From assembly GCA_009694735.1 (NCBI GenBank), contig SHUG01000001.1:45449-109448 (forward strand): a DNA stretch of 64,000 nucleotides. Reading direction: 5' to 3'. The translations under genes and the position numbers were made by a program. The notes beneath the pieces are model-generated. The model searched no databases, was not told the DNA's origin, and saw nothing but the letters and a program-made list of their open reading frames with translations. Source of the stretch: Acidobacteriota bacterium (GTDB lineage Bacteria; Acidobacteriota; Vicinamibacteria; Vicinamibacterales; UBA2999). Below are positions 14,612 to 24,822 of this stretch, piece by piece; the stretch's first letter is position 1; every line of letters starts with the position of its first letter.

Positions 14612-15997
14612 ATGAAGCGCTACTGGTCTCTCGTCCGTGAAGCGGTTCGCGGCTCTGACCGTGACTATACGGCGGGCCCAGTCGGGTCCGCCCTCGTCCT
14701 GCTGTCGGTGCCCATGGTGCTCGAAATGGCCATGGAGTCGCTGTTCGCGGTGGTCGACGTGTTCTTCGTCTCGCGCGTGAGCGCCGACGCGGTGGCCACG
14801 ATCGGCGTCACCGAGTCGATGTTGACCATCGTCTACACGGTGGCGCTGGGCCTGGGCATTGGCGCGACGGCGGTCGTGGCCCGGCGGATCGGCGAAAAGG
14901 ATGACGATGGGGCGGCGCAGGCGGCGGCGCAGGCGATCGCGCTTGGCCTGATCATCTCGACGGTAATCGGCGTGGCGGGGTGGTTCAACGCCGAGCGGCT
15001 GCTGCGGCTGATGGGCGCCACGCCGTCGATGATCGAATCGTCGCTCGGTTACGCGCAGGTGATGTTTGCCGGCAACGCCACGGTGACGCTGCTGTTCCTG
15101 AACAACGCGATCTTCCGCGGCGCCGGCGACCCGGCCATCGCCATGCGGGTGCTGGGGATTGGCAACGCCATCAACATGGTGGTCGATCCGATCCTGATCT
15201 TCGGCCTCGGCCCGTTTCCCGAACTGGGCGTGACCGGCGCCGCCATCGCCACCAACACCGGGCGTGGCATCGCCGTGGCCATTCAGTTCTGGACGCTGGC
15301 GTCGGGCAAGAGCCGCATTCACATCACGCGGCGGCACCTCGAGCTGGTGCCGGCGGTGATGTGGAACGTCTGTCGCCTGAGCGGATCTGGCTTCCTGCAG
15401 ATTCTCATCGATACCAGCAGCTACATTGGCCTGGTGCGGGTGATCGCCACCTTCGGCAGCGACGCGCTGGCCGGCTACACGATTGCGATTCGGCTTGTGC
15501 TTTTCGCAATCATGCCGGCGTGGGGGCTGAGCAACGCGGCGGCGACCATGGTGGGGCAGGCGCTTGGGGCCGGCAAGCCCGATCGCGCGGAGCAGGCAGT
15601 GTGGACGGCGGCCAAGTACAACGCGATCGTGTTGGGCGCGGTCGGCGCGCTGTTCGTGGTGTTTGCGCCGCAGATCGTGGCGATTTTCACCGCCGATGCC
15701 GCGGTGGCTCCCAACGCCGTTGACTGCCTCCGCATTGTCAGCGCCGGCTTTGTATTCTTTGCCTACGGGCTGGTGTTCACGCAGTCGTTCAATGGCGCGG
15801 GCGACACGTGGACGCCCACCTGGATCAACCTCGGTTGCTTCTGGGCGTGGCAGATTCCGCTGGCCTGGCTACTGGCGATCAAGCTGGGGATGGGGCCGCG
15901 CGGCGTCTACATCGCGATGACGGTGGCGTTCTCGACGCTGGCCGTGGTCAGCGGCATCATCTTTCGCAAGGGCTGGTGGAAGGCGCGCACGGTCTAA
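14612..15997 (+). CDS. MATE-family multidrug/cation antiporter
   Basis: 461 residues, about 12 transmembrane helices in two bundles. The N-terminal half begins with LSVPMVLEMAMESLF and a VDVFFVSRVSADAVATIG segment typical of MATE/NorM exporters; NAIFRGAGDPAIAMRV is another family motif, repeated in the second half as QSFNGAGDTWTPTW. Members exchange cations for drugs or metabolites across the inner membrane. Substrate unknown. No partner gene is evident; the downstream trmFO start is 12-18 bp away, so they may be co-transcribed. Confidence 0.92.
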   Translation: MKRYWSLVREAVRGSDRDYTAGPVGSALVLLSVPMVLEMAMESLFAVVDVFFVSRVSADAVATIGVTESMLTIVYTVALGLGIGATAVVARRIGEKDDDGAAQAAAQAIALGLIISTVIGVAGWFNAERLLRLMGATPSMIESSLGYAQVMFAGNATVTLLFLNNAIFRGAGDPAIAMRVLGIGNAINMVVDPILIFGLGPFPELGVTGAAIATNTGRGIAVAIQFWTLASGKSRIHITRRHLELVPAVMWNVCRLSGSGFLQILIDTSSYIGLVRVIATFGSDALAGYTIAIRLVLFAIMPAWGLSNAAATMVGQALGAGKPDRAEQAVWTAAKYNAIVLGAVGALFVVFAPQIVAIFTADAAVAPNAVDCLRIVSAGFVFFAYGLVFTQSFNGAGDTWTPTWINLGCFWAWQIPLAWLLAIKLGMGPRGVYIAMTVAFSTLAVVSGIIFRKGWWKARTV

Positions 15998-16015
15998 CGG
16001 CGGTATCCTGTGTGC

Positions 16016-17359
16016 GTGATTCACATCATCGGCGGCGGCCTGGCTGGTTGCGAAGCGGCCTGGCAGGCCGCTGAGACCGGCGCCGACGTCACCATTCACG
16101 AGATGCGGCCGGTGCGGCCGACGGCCGTGCACCAGACCGACGGGCTCGCCGAGTTGGTCTGCAGCAATTCCTTCCGCGCCGACAAGGTCGACAACGCGGT
16201 GGGGCTGATCAAAGAAGAAATGCGTCGGCTCGGCTCTCTCGTCATGCGAGCAGCCGATGCCACGCGCGTGCCGGCGGGCGCGGCGTTGGCGGTGGATCGT
16301 CATGCCTTCTCCAAGGCCATGACCAATGCCGTGCAGGCGCATCCGCGCATCCGCGTCGATCGTGAGGAAGTCGTGAAGGTGCCGGGCACCGAATGGTCGC
16401 CGGTGATTATCGCCACCGGCCCGCTGACCTCCGAGGCGTTGTCGCAGGACATCCAGGCGATGGTCGGCGAGGAGCACCTGTCGTTCTACGACGCGATCAG
16501 CCCGATCGTGCTGGCCGAATCGATCGACATGTCCAAGGTCTTTCGTGCCTCGCGGTGGGGCCGCAACGTGTGGAGTGCCGACCCCGGTGAGGCACTCGAG
16601 ACGACCGCGGAAGGCGACTACCTGAACTGTCCGATGAGCAAGGCGGAGTACGACGCGTTCCATGCGGCGCTGGTCTCGGCCGAGTCGGCCACCGTCCACG
16701 ACTTCGATAACACAAAATTCTTTGAGGGTTGCCTGCCGATCGAAGTGATGGCGCACCGCGGCGAGGGCACGCTGCGGTTTGGGCCCATGAAGCCGGTCGG
16801 CCTCAAGGATCCGCGCACCGGCCAATTGCCCTACGCGGTCGTCCAATTGCGCCAGGACACCCTGGCCGGCGATCACTACAGCCTCGTCGGCTTCCAGACC
16901 CAGATCAAGTGGGGCGATCAATCGCGCTTGCTCAAGCTGATCCCAGGGCTCGAGAATGCCGAGTTCGTCCGCTTCGGCATGGTCCACCGCAACACCTACA
17001 TCCGCGGTCCCAAGGTGTTATTGCCAACGTGGCAGACGCGCGATCGCGCCGATCTGTTCTTCGCCGGACAGGTGTCGGGGGTCGAGGGCTACGTCGAATC
17101 TGCCGCGTCGGGCCTGGTCGCCGGCCGCAATGCCGCCGCTCTCGCGCGCGGCGAAACGCCACAAGCGCCACCGCGAACGACGGCGATCGGGTCGCTGGCG
17201 TATTACGTGTCGCACGCGGATCCGAAGACGTATCAGCCTACCAACATCACGCACGGCATCATGCCGCCGCTCGACAATCCGCCGCGCGACAAGATGAAGA
17301 AGAAGCTGATGATTGCCGAGCGCGCGCTGGCTGACCTCAACAGGTGGCTTGAGGCGTGA
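16016..17359 (+). CDS. trmFO: FAD- and folate-dependent tRNA (uracil-54-C5)-methyltransferase
   Basis: About 447 residues. TrmFO (Gid) uses 5,10-methylene-THF and FADH2 to make m5U54 in tRNA. The dinucleotide-binding site is HIIGGGLAGCEAAWQAAE at the very N-terminus, followed by HEMRPVRPTAVHQTDGLAE and LVCSNSFRAD. Central motifs include RWGRNVWSADP, and NCPMSKAEYDAF; the C-terminal part has FAGQVSGVEGYVESAASG. Two GTG codons are possible starts; the one chosen lies 6 nt after TATCCT, fitting the leaderless spacing seen elsewhere, while the earlier one adds two residues. The family is mutually exclusive with TrmA. Confidence 0.94.
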   Translation: MIHIIGGGLAGCEAAWQAAETGADVTIHEMRPVRPTAVHQTDGLAELVCSNSFRADKVDNAVGLIKEEMRRLGSLVMRAADATRVPAGAALAVDRHAFSKAMTNAVQAHPRIRVDREEVVKVPGTEWSPVIIATGPLTSEALSQDIQAMVGEEHLSFYDAISPIVLAESIDMSKVFRASRWGRNVWSADPGEALETTAEGDYLNCPMSKAEYDAFHAALVSAESATVHDFDNTKFFEGCLPIEVMAHRGEGTLRFGPMKPVGLKDPRTGQLPYAVVQLRQDTLAGDHYSLVGFQTQIKWGDQSRLLKLIPGLENAEFVRFGMVHRNTYIRGPKVLLPTWQTRDRADLFFAGQVSGVEGYVESAASGLVAGRNAAALARGETPQAPPRTTAIGSLAYYVSHADPKTYQPTNITHGIMPPLDNPPRDKMKKKLMIAERALADLNRWLEA

Positions 17360-17411
17360 GGCTTGCCTGCCCGCCGAAGCCTTGGCGTAGGTGGGGGGCT
17401 TGAGGCTTGGG
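17347..17411. repeat. Composite dispersed repeat at the 3' end of trmFO
   Basis: GGCTTGAGGCGTGAGGCTTG, then CCTGCCCGCCGAAGCCTTGG and CGTAGGTGGG, then GGCTTGAGGCTTGGG. This nested A-element between two direct-repeat units is the reverse complement of the tmk copy (4397-4456). It covers the last codons and stop of trmFO and runs into an ATCTGTG-type stretch (17415-17445). Confidence 0.75.
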
Positions 17412-17462
17412 AGAATCTGTGACTAATCTGTGTCTAATCCGTGGCTGCATTTTCGGTGGCCC

Positions 17463-18422
17463 GTGCGCGAACATCTAAAAGACTTCCTGGCCTATCTGAA
17501 ACTGAATCGGCACGTCTCGCCGCACACCGTGCGCGCCTACGACAGCGACATCACCCAGTACCTCGCGTGGGTGGCCGCCGACAAGCAGCGGAAGATGTCG
17601 ACGCTGACGCCGGCCGACCTCGACCTCTCCTCTGTTCGCACCCACCTGGCAGAATTGAACAAGGCCGGGAAGGCGCGCTCGTCGGTGGCGCGCAAGCTGT
17701 CGGCGCTGCGGACGTTCGTGAAGTACCTGCGCCGCGAAGAGTTGATCGAGCACGACCCAACGGCCATGGCCGTGGCGCCCAAGCGCGACCAGACCATTCC
17801 CACGCACTTGTCGGAACCCGAGATGGCCCGGCTGATCGAAACGCCCAGCACGGCCGATCCGCTCGGCCGCCGCGATCGCGCCATGCTCGAGCTGTTCTAC
17901 GCCTCGGGACTGCGCTTGAGCGAACTCGTCGGGATCGACCTGGAAGACTTGAATCTCCCTGGGCGCATGGTCCGCGTGATGGGCAAGGGCGGCAAGGAAC
18001 GGCTGTTGCCCTTCAACCAGAGCGCGCTGACGGCGCTGCGCGCGTGGATGGCCGACCGCGCCGTCATCCTGGCCGATCGCTCACGACGCAAGGTGGCCAT
18101 CCGGCGCGCGCCGGCTCGGCGGCCGAAGGTGGCCGACCCGCTGTTTCTCAACGCGCGCGGCACCCGGCTCACCGGCCGGAGCGTCGACCGCATGCTGCGC
18201 TGCTACGTGGCGCTCTGCAGCACGCGGTTGGGCATCAGCCCGCACGCGCTGCGTCACTCGTTTGCGACCCACCTGTTACAGCGCGGCGCCGACCTGCGGG
18301 CGATCCAGGAGTTGCTTGGCCACTCGCGCCTCAGCACGACCCAGCGCTACACGCACGTCAACGCCGCGCAGCTCATCGAGGTGTACCGCAAATCGCACCC
18401 GCGCGCCGCCAAGAGCGAGTAG
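17463..18422 (+). CDS. Tyrosine recombinase XerC/XerD-like
   Basis: 319 residues from this GTG; an earlier GTG lies in repetitive sequence with no conservation. N-terminal SAM-like core-binding domain (FLAYLKLNRHVSPHTVRAY), then the catalytic domain with Arg in ASGLRLSELVGIDLEDL, Lys in GKGGKERLLPF, His-x-x-Arg in HALRHSFATHLLQRG, His in LLGHSRLSTTQRY and the nucleophile Tyr in QRYTHV. All six catalytic positions appear present. The ~25 residues after MADRAVILADRS, rich in basic residues, form an insertion relative to short Xer proteins. Probably resolves chromosome dimers; a role in mobile element integration cannot be excluded, but no element is seen. Confidence 0.93.
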   Translation: MREHLKDFLAYLKLNRHVSPHTVRAYDSDITQYLAWVAADKQRKMSTLTPADLDLSSVRTHLAELNKAGKARSSVARKLSALRTFVKYLRREELIEHDPTAMAVAPKRDQTIPTHLSEPEMARLIETPSTADPLGRRDRAMLELFYASGLRLSELVGIDLEDLNLPGRMVRVMGKGGKERLLPFNQSALTALRAWMADRAVILADRSRRKVAIRRAPARRPKVADPLFLNARGTRLTGRSVDRMLRCYVALCSTRLGISPHALRHSFATHLLQRGADLRAIQELLGHSRLSTTQRYTHVNAAQLIEVYRKSHPRAAKSE

Positions 18423-18425
18423 AAT
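18420..18425 (+). promoter_or_regulatory. -10-like TAGAAT, 8 nt before the porin start
   Basis: TAGAAT includes the TAG stop codon of the recombinase gene and ends 8 nt before GTG of the porin gene. The spacing suits a leaderless transcript and supports this start. Confidence 0.4.
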
Positions 18426-18433
18426 CCCGTCAG

Positions 18434-19834
18434 GTGCCTGTCTCGAAAGTGTTCGTCCAACCCCAATCGCTTCGCACGGCGATCGCGTTCTTCACCCTCC
18501 TCATCGCCACGCCAGCCTTCGCGCAGCAGACCGCGCCGGCGTCGGCTCCGCCCTCCGAAGCAATTGATTTCTTCGGCTTCAAGTTTTCGCAAAGCGAGCG
18601 CTTCAAGTTTGGCGGCGAGCTGGTGGCCGGCTGGTCGCACGACGGCGCCCAGGCGACACTCGGATTCGAGAAACAGGGCCGCGTCGGCATGGCGATCTTG
18701 AGCGTGGCCGGCACGGTCATCGACCATGTGCGCTATTTCGTGTCGGTCAACCCGGTCAGCGAAACCACCGCGCGTCCGGCGTGCGGCGAGAAGGACTTCT
18801 TCTTCCCCAACGACCCCAGTCTGGTGGCCGCCATCGGTCCCCTCGTCAAGTGCGATGTCGAAGACGGCCTCAAGCGCGTCGACACCTACAACACCTTCTC
18901 GCTCGACTACATCACGCAGCAGGGCATTCTGCGCGAGGGTTACGTCGACTGGGGGATTTCGGATTTCGTCTCGTTGCGCGGCGGCCGTTTCATTCTGCCG
19001 ATTGGCCTCGCGCCCCGTGAAGTAGGCGCCGCGACCGCCAAGGACATGACCCGCATTACGCGGCTCAATGCCGAGGCCAACTTCGGTGCGATGCTCGCGG
19101 TGACCGCCCGGCGCGGTGACCACTCGCTGTTTGACGCCGGCCTGATGGCGGTGCTCGGCGACGGCAACCGCGAGAAAGACTACGACTGGTTCTACTTCGT
19201 CAACACCTCGCTCGACACCAACAGCGCCGTCACGCTGGTGGCGTCGGCCCGCCTCACGCCGATCAAGGCGCTTGATGTCCGTGCCGCCTACAAAAAGGGC
19301 TACACCGGTTCGAAGGTCGAGCGCCTGCCCAGCTACTGGGCGTCGAAGCGCAATGACGATGCGCTCGTGGTGAGCGTCAAGTTGTCGCCGACGTCATGGG
19401 CATCGGTGTTTGGCGAATACGCCAAGTACAAGTGGGGACCGACGGTGACCTCCGGCGAGTTGGTCGGTCTTCCCGACCTGGCCGCCATCGACAAGCCCGG
19501 CTACTTCGTGGGCGCCATGCTCGACGCGCCGATCGCCGGCAAGGTCCGCGCCGGCGGCAGCGTCGTGCGCGAGGAACTCACGCGCGACGACAGCCTGATC
19601 CAGTACCTGACGCTCAACCGCCTGTACGGGGTGTCGATGGGCAAAAAGGATCGCGCCTTGGTGGTCCGCGGCTTCGTGGACGTCAATCGCCTCGTCAACA
19701 TCAGCTTCTTCTGGATGGGCGTGTCGAACCCGTTCCCCTGGGTCAGTGGCAGCTGGCCGGTCACCGGTCCAGCCGCGTTCACCGGCCGCGAACCCGACCG
19801 CATTGGTGTCTCGGTCACCGTTCGCACGCCATGA
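18434..19834 (+). CDS. Porin-like outer-membrane beta-barrel protein
   Basis: 466 residues with a signal peptide (AIAFFTLLIATPAFAQQ), followed by alternating strands with aromatic girdles: GWSHDGAQATLGFEKQGR, DFVSLRGGRFILPIGLAP, DYDWFYFVNTSLD, and SARLTPIKALDVRAAYK. The pattern GGRFILPIG...R.TRLN resembles phosphate-selective or short-chain porins that fold as 16-18-stranded barrels. A cysteine pair (ACGEKDFFFPND and VKCDVED) may close a loop. The C-terminus is VSVTVRTP, not the aromatic F typical of many barrels. Function unknown; uptake across the outer membrane is likely. Confidence 0.78.
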   Translation: MPVSKVFVQPQSLRTAIAFFTLLIATPAFAQQTAPASAPPSEAIDFFGFKFSQSERFKFGGELVAGWSHDGAQATLGFEKQGRVGMAILSVAGTVIDHVRYFVSVNPVSETTARPACGEKDFFFPNDPSLVAAIGPLVKCDVEDGLKRVDTYNTFSLDYITQQGILREGYVDWGISDFVSLRGGRFILPIGLAPREVGAATAKDMTRITRLNAEANFGAMLAVTARRGDHSLFDAGLMAVLGDGNREKDYDWFYFVNTSLDTNSAVTLVASARLTPIKALDVRAAYKKGYTGSKVERLPSYWASKRNDDALVVSVKLSPTSWASVFGEYAKYKWGPTVTSGELVGLPDLAAIDKPGYFVGAMLDAPIAGKVRAGGSVVREELTRDDSLIQYLTLNRLYGVSMGKKDRALVVRGFVDVNRLVNISFFWMGVSNPFPWVSGSWPVTGPAAFTGREPDRIGVSVTVRTP

Positions 19835-19873
19835 CGAACCGGCACAAGGCGCGCTACAGTGTAGGACGTTGCG

Positions 19874-20708
19874 ATGACGCCCCCCATGCCCGCGCCTTCG
19901 ACGTCGACGGTGACTCGTGCCATCTACCTGGGCACCCTGGCAGCGCTGCTCGTTTTTGGCACCCTCAGCGTTCTCATTTACCGGTCCACCGTCAACGCTG
20001 CGGTCGAGCAGCACTCGACGCAGCAACTCACCATGGTCCGCACGGCTGCGGCGGCGATCCAGGGAGAGCTGCGCGGCCTCGCGGCGCTGTTGCGGCAGTT
20101 CAACAGCATCCCGAGCGTGCAGAACCTCGATGTGCCCTTTCTGGCCCAACGCATCGCGGCGGCCTTCGGGCAAAATCCCAACCGCATCGTCCGCTACATC
20201 GGCGTGACGTCAGCGCCGGGACTCGGCACGTCGATCGAATTGCTGTTGCCGCGCGCGCCCGACATGGCGCCGGCCACCACCACGCCGACCCCGACACCGC
20301 CGCTGGCAGACGGCCTGAAAGAGACCGTGCTGGTCGTGGAAGACGAGGACGCGGTGCGCATGCTGGTGGTCGAGTTGCTCACACGTGGCGGCTACCTGGT
20401 GATCCAGGCCGCCAGCGGCGAAGAAGCCCAGCGCGTGGCCGATGCGTTCGAGGGCACCATCCACGTGCTGTTGAGCGATGTGGTGATGCCCAGGGATGAA
20501 AGGCCCGGAACTGGCGGCCCGGTTGCGCGCGGCGCGGCCGTCCATCCGCGTCCTGCTGATGTCGGGCGACGCGGCCGATGTCGTCACCAAAGACGACCTC
20601 AAGGAGGCGACGTTGCTGTCGAAGCCGTTGGCGCCGGCCGTGCTGACCAAGGCCGTGCGAAAAATCCTCGACCAGCCCCTTTCGCCGAGACCGCTTCCGA
20701 AGGGATAA
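19874..20708 (+). pseudogene. Decayed hybrid sensor kinase: sensor + receiver with internal deletion and frameshift
   Basis: The N-terminus (IYLGTLAALLVFGTLSVLIY) is a membrane anchor leading into a periplasmic sensor with FNSIPSVQNLDVPFLAQRI. Right after NRIVRYIGVT the sequence jumps to APGLGTSIELLLPRA, which is the extreme end of a histidine kinase ATPase domain. The H-box and almost all of the catalytic domain are missing, so the middle was lost without breaking frame. A receiver domain follows (ETVLVVEDEDAVRMLVVELL, ...LLSDVVMP), but at about 20488 one extra A after ATGCCC shifts the frame; the remainder (KGPELAARLRAARPSIRVLL, ...LLSKPLAPAVLTKA) is read in another frame to its stop. It is most likely non-functional as a kinase. 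Confidence 0.8.
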
Positions 20709-20736
20709 TTGCCGGATATTCTCTGGAGGAGATCTG

Positions 20737-21393
20737 ATGATTCGTGTGACGACCGTTGCGCTCGCCTTTACCGCCCTTGCCGCCCTCACCTCGCTGCCCG
20801 TTGAGGTTGCCGCCCAGGCGCCATCGCTCAAGAATCCCGCGTCGCTCAAGGAGCAGGCGCCGGCCACCTACAAAGTGAAGTTCGACACCAGCGTGGGCGT
20901 GTTCGTGCTCCAGGTGAACCGCGACTGGGCGCCGCTCGGCGCCGACCGGTTCTACAACCTGGTGAAGACTGGCTTCTATGACGAGGCGCGGTTCTTCCGA
21001 GCCATCCCGGGCTTCATGGTGCAGTTCGGCATCAACGCCGACCCGGCCGTCTCGACGCCGTGGCGCGCGGCCCGCATCGGTGTCGACCCCGTGAAGCAGA
21101 GTAACAAGCCCATGTTCATCACGTTTGCGATGGGCGGCACGCCCGATACCCGGACGACGCAGGTGTTCATCAACTTTGGCAACAACGCCAACCTCGACGC
21201 CATGGGCTTCGCGCCGTTCGGCGAGGTGATTGAAGGCAAGGACGTGGTGAACAAGATTTACACCGGCTACGGTGAAGGTGCGCCGCGCGGCAAGGGCCCT
21301 GACCAAGGACGGGTCCAGGCCGAGGGTAACGCCTACCTGACCAAGGAATTCCCGAAGCTGGACTTCATCAAGAAAGCGACGATCGAGAAGTAA
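20737..21393 (+). CDS. Secreted cyclophilin-type peptidyl-prolyl isomerase
   Basis: 218 residues, strong GGAGGAG site and ATG. Signal peptide VALAFTALAALTSLPVEVAA. The cyclophilin fold is evident: VKFDTSVGVFVLQVNRDWAP, LGADRFYNLVKTGFYDEARF, FRAIPGFMVQFGI and TTQVFINFGNNANLD, GFAPFGEVIEGKDVV. The catalytic Arg-Phe pair is in FFRAIPGF. It helps fold exported proteins in the periplasm. The stop is 1 bp before the next gene, which is also exported, so the two form an operon. Confidence 0.94.
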   Translation: MIRVTTVALAFTALAALTSLPVEVAAQAPSLKNPASLKEQAPATYKVKFDTSVGVFVLQVNRDWAPLGADRFYNLVKTGFYDEARFFRAIPGFMVQFGINADPAVSTPWRAARIGVDPVKQSNKPMFITFAMGGTPDTRTTQVFINFGNNANLDAMGFAPFGEVIEGKDVVNKIYTGYGEGAPRGKGPDQGRVQAEGNAYLTKEFPKLDFIKKATIEK

Positions 21394-21394
21394 C

Positions 21395-23266
21395 ATGCGC
21401 CACCTGCTCCTTGCGACGGCACTGTTTGTCGGTATTTCGAGTGGAGCAGGTTTCGGCCAGGTGCCGATCCAGGACCGGCAGCCCGCCGGTTCCGCGCTGA
21501 GGCCAGCGGTGATGGGGCCGACCGGTGGCGTGTCCACCGGTCATCCCCTGACCACCGCGTCGGCTTTCGCCATTCTGCTCAAGGGCGGCAACGCCTTCGA
21601 TGCCGGCGTCGCTTCGCTGCTGGCCGGCGGCGTGCTCGAACAGGATCTCTACAGCCTCGGCGGCGAGGCGCTCGTGCTGGTCTATCCCAAGAACGACGCC
21701 AAGGTCACCTCAATCGTCGGCCAGGGCTGGGCGCCCAAGGCGGTGGACGTCGACTGGTACTTGTCGCGCAAGAAGGATCTGCAAGGCGAGGGACTCGACC
21801 CGGCGGTGGTGCCCGGAGCGCTGCATGCCTCGCTGACCGTGCTCGAGAAGTGGGGAACCATGACCTTCGAGCAGGTAGCTGCGTCAGCCATTGGCTATGC
21901 CGAGAACGGCTTCCCGATGCGCACGAGTACCTATCGGGCGATCCAGAATCAACTCAAGTTCTTCGAAAAGTGGCCCGGCAACAAGACCTATTGGCTGAAG
22001 GCGGATGGCTCGCCGTACAAGCCCGGTGAAACCATCAAGCTGCCGACGCTGGCGCGCACGCTCAAGCGGATGGTGGCGGCGGAACGTGCCGCGAAGGGCC
22101 AAGGCCGCGTTGCCGGCATCGTCGCCGCCCGCGATCGCTTCTACAAGGGCGACATCGCCAAGGAGATGGTGGCCTTCCTGCAGCAGCACGGCGCCCCGTT
22201 CGACGCCTCTGACTTCGCGGACTATTACGCGCGCATCGAGGAGCCGGCCAAGACCACGTATCGCGGCTACACCGTCTACAAGCACGGGTTCGGCAGCCAG
22301 GGCCCCGTGATGCTGCAGGCGCTCAACATCCTCGAGAACTTCGATCTCCACTCGATGGGCTACGGTAGTGCCGACTATCTTCATACCGTGATCGAGGCGA
22401 TTAAGCTGGCCTACGCCGACCGTGACACCTACTACGCGGATCCCGCCTTCGTGCAGACGCCGGCTGAAGGACTGCTCTCGAAGGCCTATGCCAAGGAGCG
22501 CGCGGCGCTGATCGATCCGAAAAAATCATCGACCTCGTTCATCGCCGGTGATCCGTTGAAGTACGACACCAAGGTGAAGCAGTGGCCGTTCTGGAAGGCG
22601 AACGTCGAGAACGGCGCCACCCCGCGTAGCGACAAGCCGGGTTTGTCCGATGACTCCTCCGGCGTCGTCAAAGACACGACCCACATGGCGATCATCGACA
22701 AAGACGGCAACATCTTCGACGTGACGCCGAGCGGCGGCTGGGTGCCCGGTGCGGTGATTCTCGGCGACACTGGCATCGGCATGAGCGTGCGCGGCGAACA
22801 GTTCTGGCTCGACAAGACCCACGCCAATCAGATCCGTCCGCGCGCGCGACCGCGTTACACGCTGACGCCGAGCCTGGTGTTCAAGGGTGACACGCCGATG
22901 ATGGGCCTCGGCACGCCCGGCGGCGACAACCAGGACCAGACCATCCTGCAGGCCTTTCTGAGCATCGTCGAGTTCTGGGACGAGTGGTATCCGAACCTGC
23001 ACGCCGCGCTCGAGCGCCCGCGTGCACAGACGATGCACTTCTACGGATCGTTCTGGCCGCACACGGCTGGGTTCAATCAGCTGAACGTGGAAGCGACGAT
23101 TCCGGATGCGGTCTACAACGAACTGAAAGCGCGCGGACACGATGTGAGTCGCTTGCGTCCGTTCGGGATGTCGGGGTGCGCGACCGCGGTGATGATCGAC
23201 CCGGCGACGGGCAATCGCTTCGCGGCCGCTGATCCGCGGAGGGATTGCTATGCCATTGCGTATTAG
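21395..23266 (+). CDS. Gamma-glutamyltransferase family protein, secreted
   Basis: 623 residues with a signal peptide (LLLATALFVGISSGAGFG). The Ntn-hydrolase architecture is visible: large-chain GGVSTGHPLTTASAFAILLK, GGNAFDAGVASLLAGGVLEQ and LGGEALVLVYPKN; the autoprocessing threonine lies in DTTHMAIIDKDGN around residue 430, preceded by GLSDDSSGVVK; then SGGWVPGAVILGDTGIGM and a LGTPGGDNQDQTILQAF segment. It probably cleaves glutathione or peptides outside the cell. The Thr nucleophile is present; the substrate cannot be told. Cotranscribed with the upstream cyclophilin gene and converging on the response regulator gene. Confidence 0.9.
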   Translation: MRHLLLATALFVGISSGAGFGQVPIQDRQPAGSALRPAVMGPTGGVSTGHPLTTASAFAILLKGGNAFDAGVASLLAGGVLEQDLYSLGGEALVLVYPKNDAKVTSIVGQGWAPKAVDVDWYLSRKKDLQGEGLDPAVVPGALHASLTVLEKWGTMTFEQVAASAIGYAENGFPMRTSTYRAIQNQLKFFEKWPGNKTYWLKADGSPYKPGETIKLPTLARTLKRMVAAERAAKGQGRVAGIVAARDRFYKGDIAKEMVAFLQQHGAPFDASDFADYYARIEEPAKTTYRGYTVYKHGFGSQGPVMLQALNILENFDLHSMGYGSADYLHTVIEAIKLAYADRDTYYADPAFVQTPAEGLLSKAYAKERAALIDPKKSSTSFIAGDPLKYDTKVKQWPFWKANVENGATPRSDKPGLSDDSSGVVKDTTHMAIIDKDGNIFDVTPSGGWVPGAVILGDTGIGMSVRGEQFWLDKTHANQIRPRARPRYTLTPSLVFKGDTPMMGLGTPGGDNQDQTILQAFLSIVEFWDEWYPNLHAALERPRAQTMHFYGSFWPHTAGFNQLNVEATIPDAVYNELKARGHDVSRLRPFGMSGCATAVMIDPATGNRFAAADPRRDCYAIAY

Positions 23267-23397
23267 GGCACTCGCGACGAGCGTGCAGGTAGCGTCGCAG
23301 CAGGCTGACAATCTTTGTCGTGAGGTAGGACTTCACCGGAATTTGTGAGGGCAGGATACATCTTCCCAGCGACCCACGCCGAGCGAAGCGAGGCGCC

Positions 23398-24795
<1,398 letters not shown>

Positions 24796-24822
24796 GTCCT
24801 GGGGTCTCCGTCTGTCTTCGCG

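Noticed and set aside
17441-19834. Single long open frame joining the recombinase region with the porin
   Set aside because: The first two thirds are out of frame with the well-supported recombinase; only the part from 18434 has a signal peptide and barrel pattern.
23267-23397. GC-rich stretch GCCGAGCGAAGCGAGGCGCC as a terminator between convergent genes
   Set aside because: The inverted repeat is imperfect and lacks a T-run; it may be another repeat type, but not enough to call.
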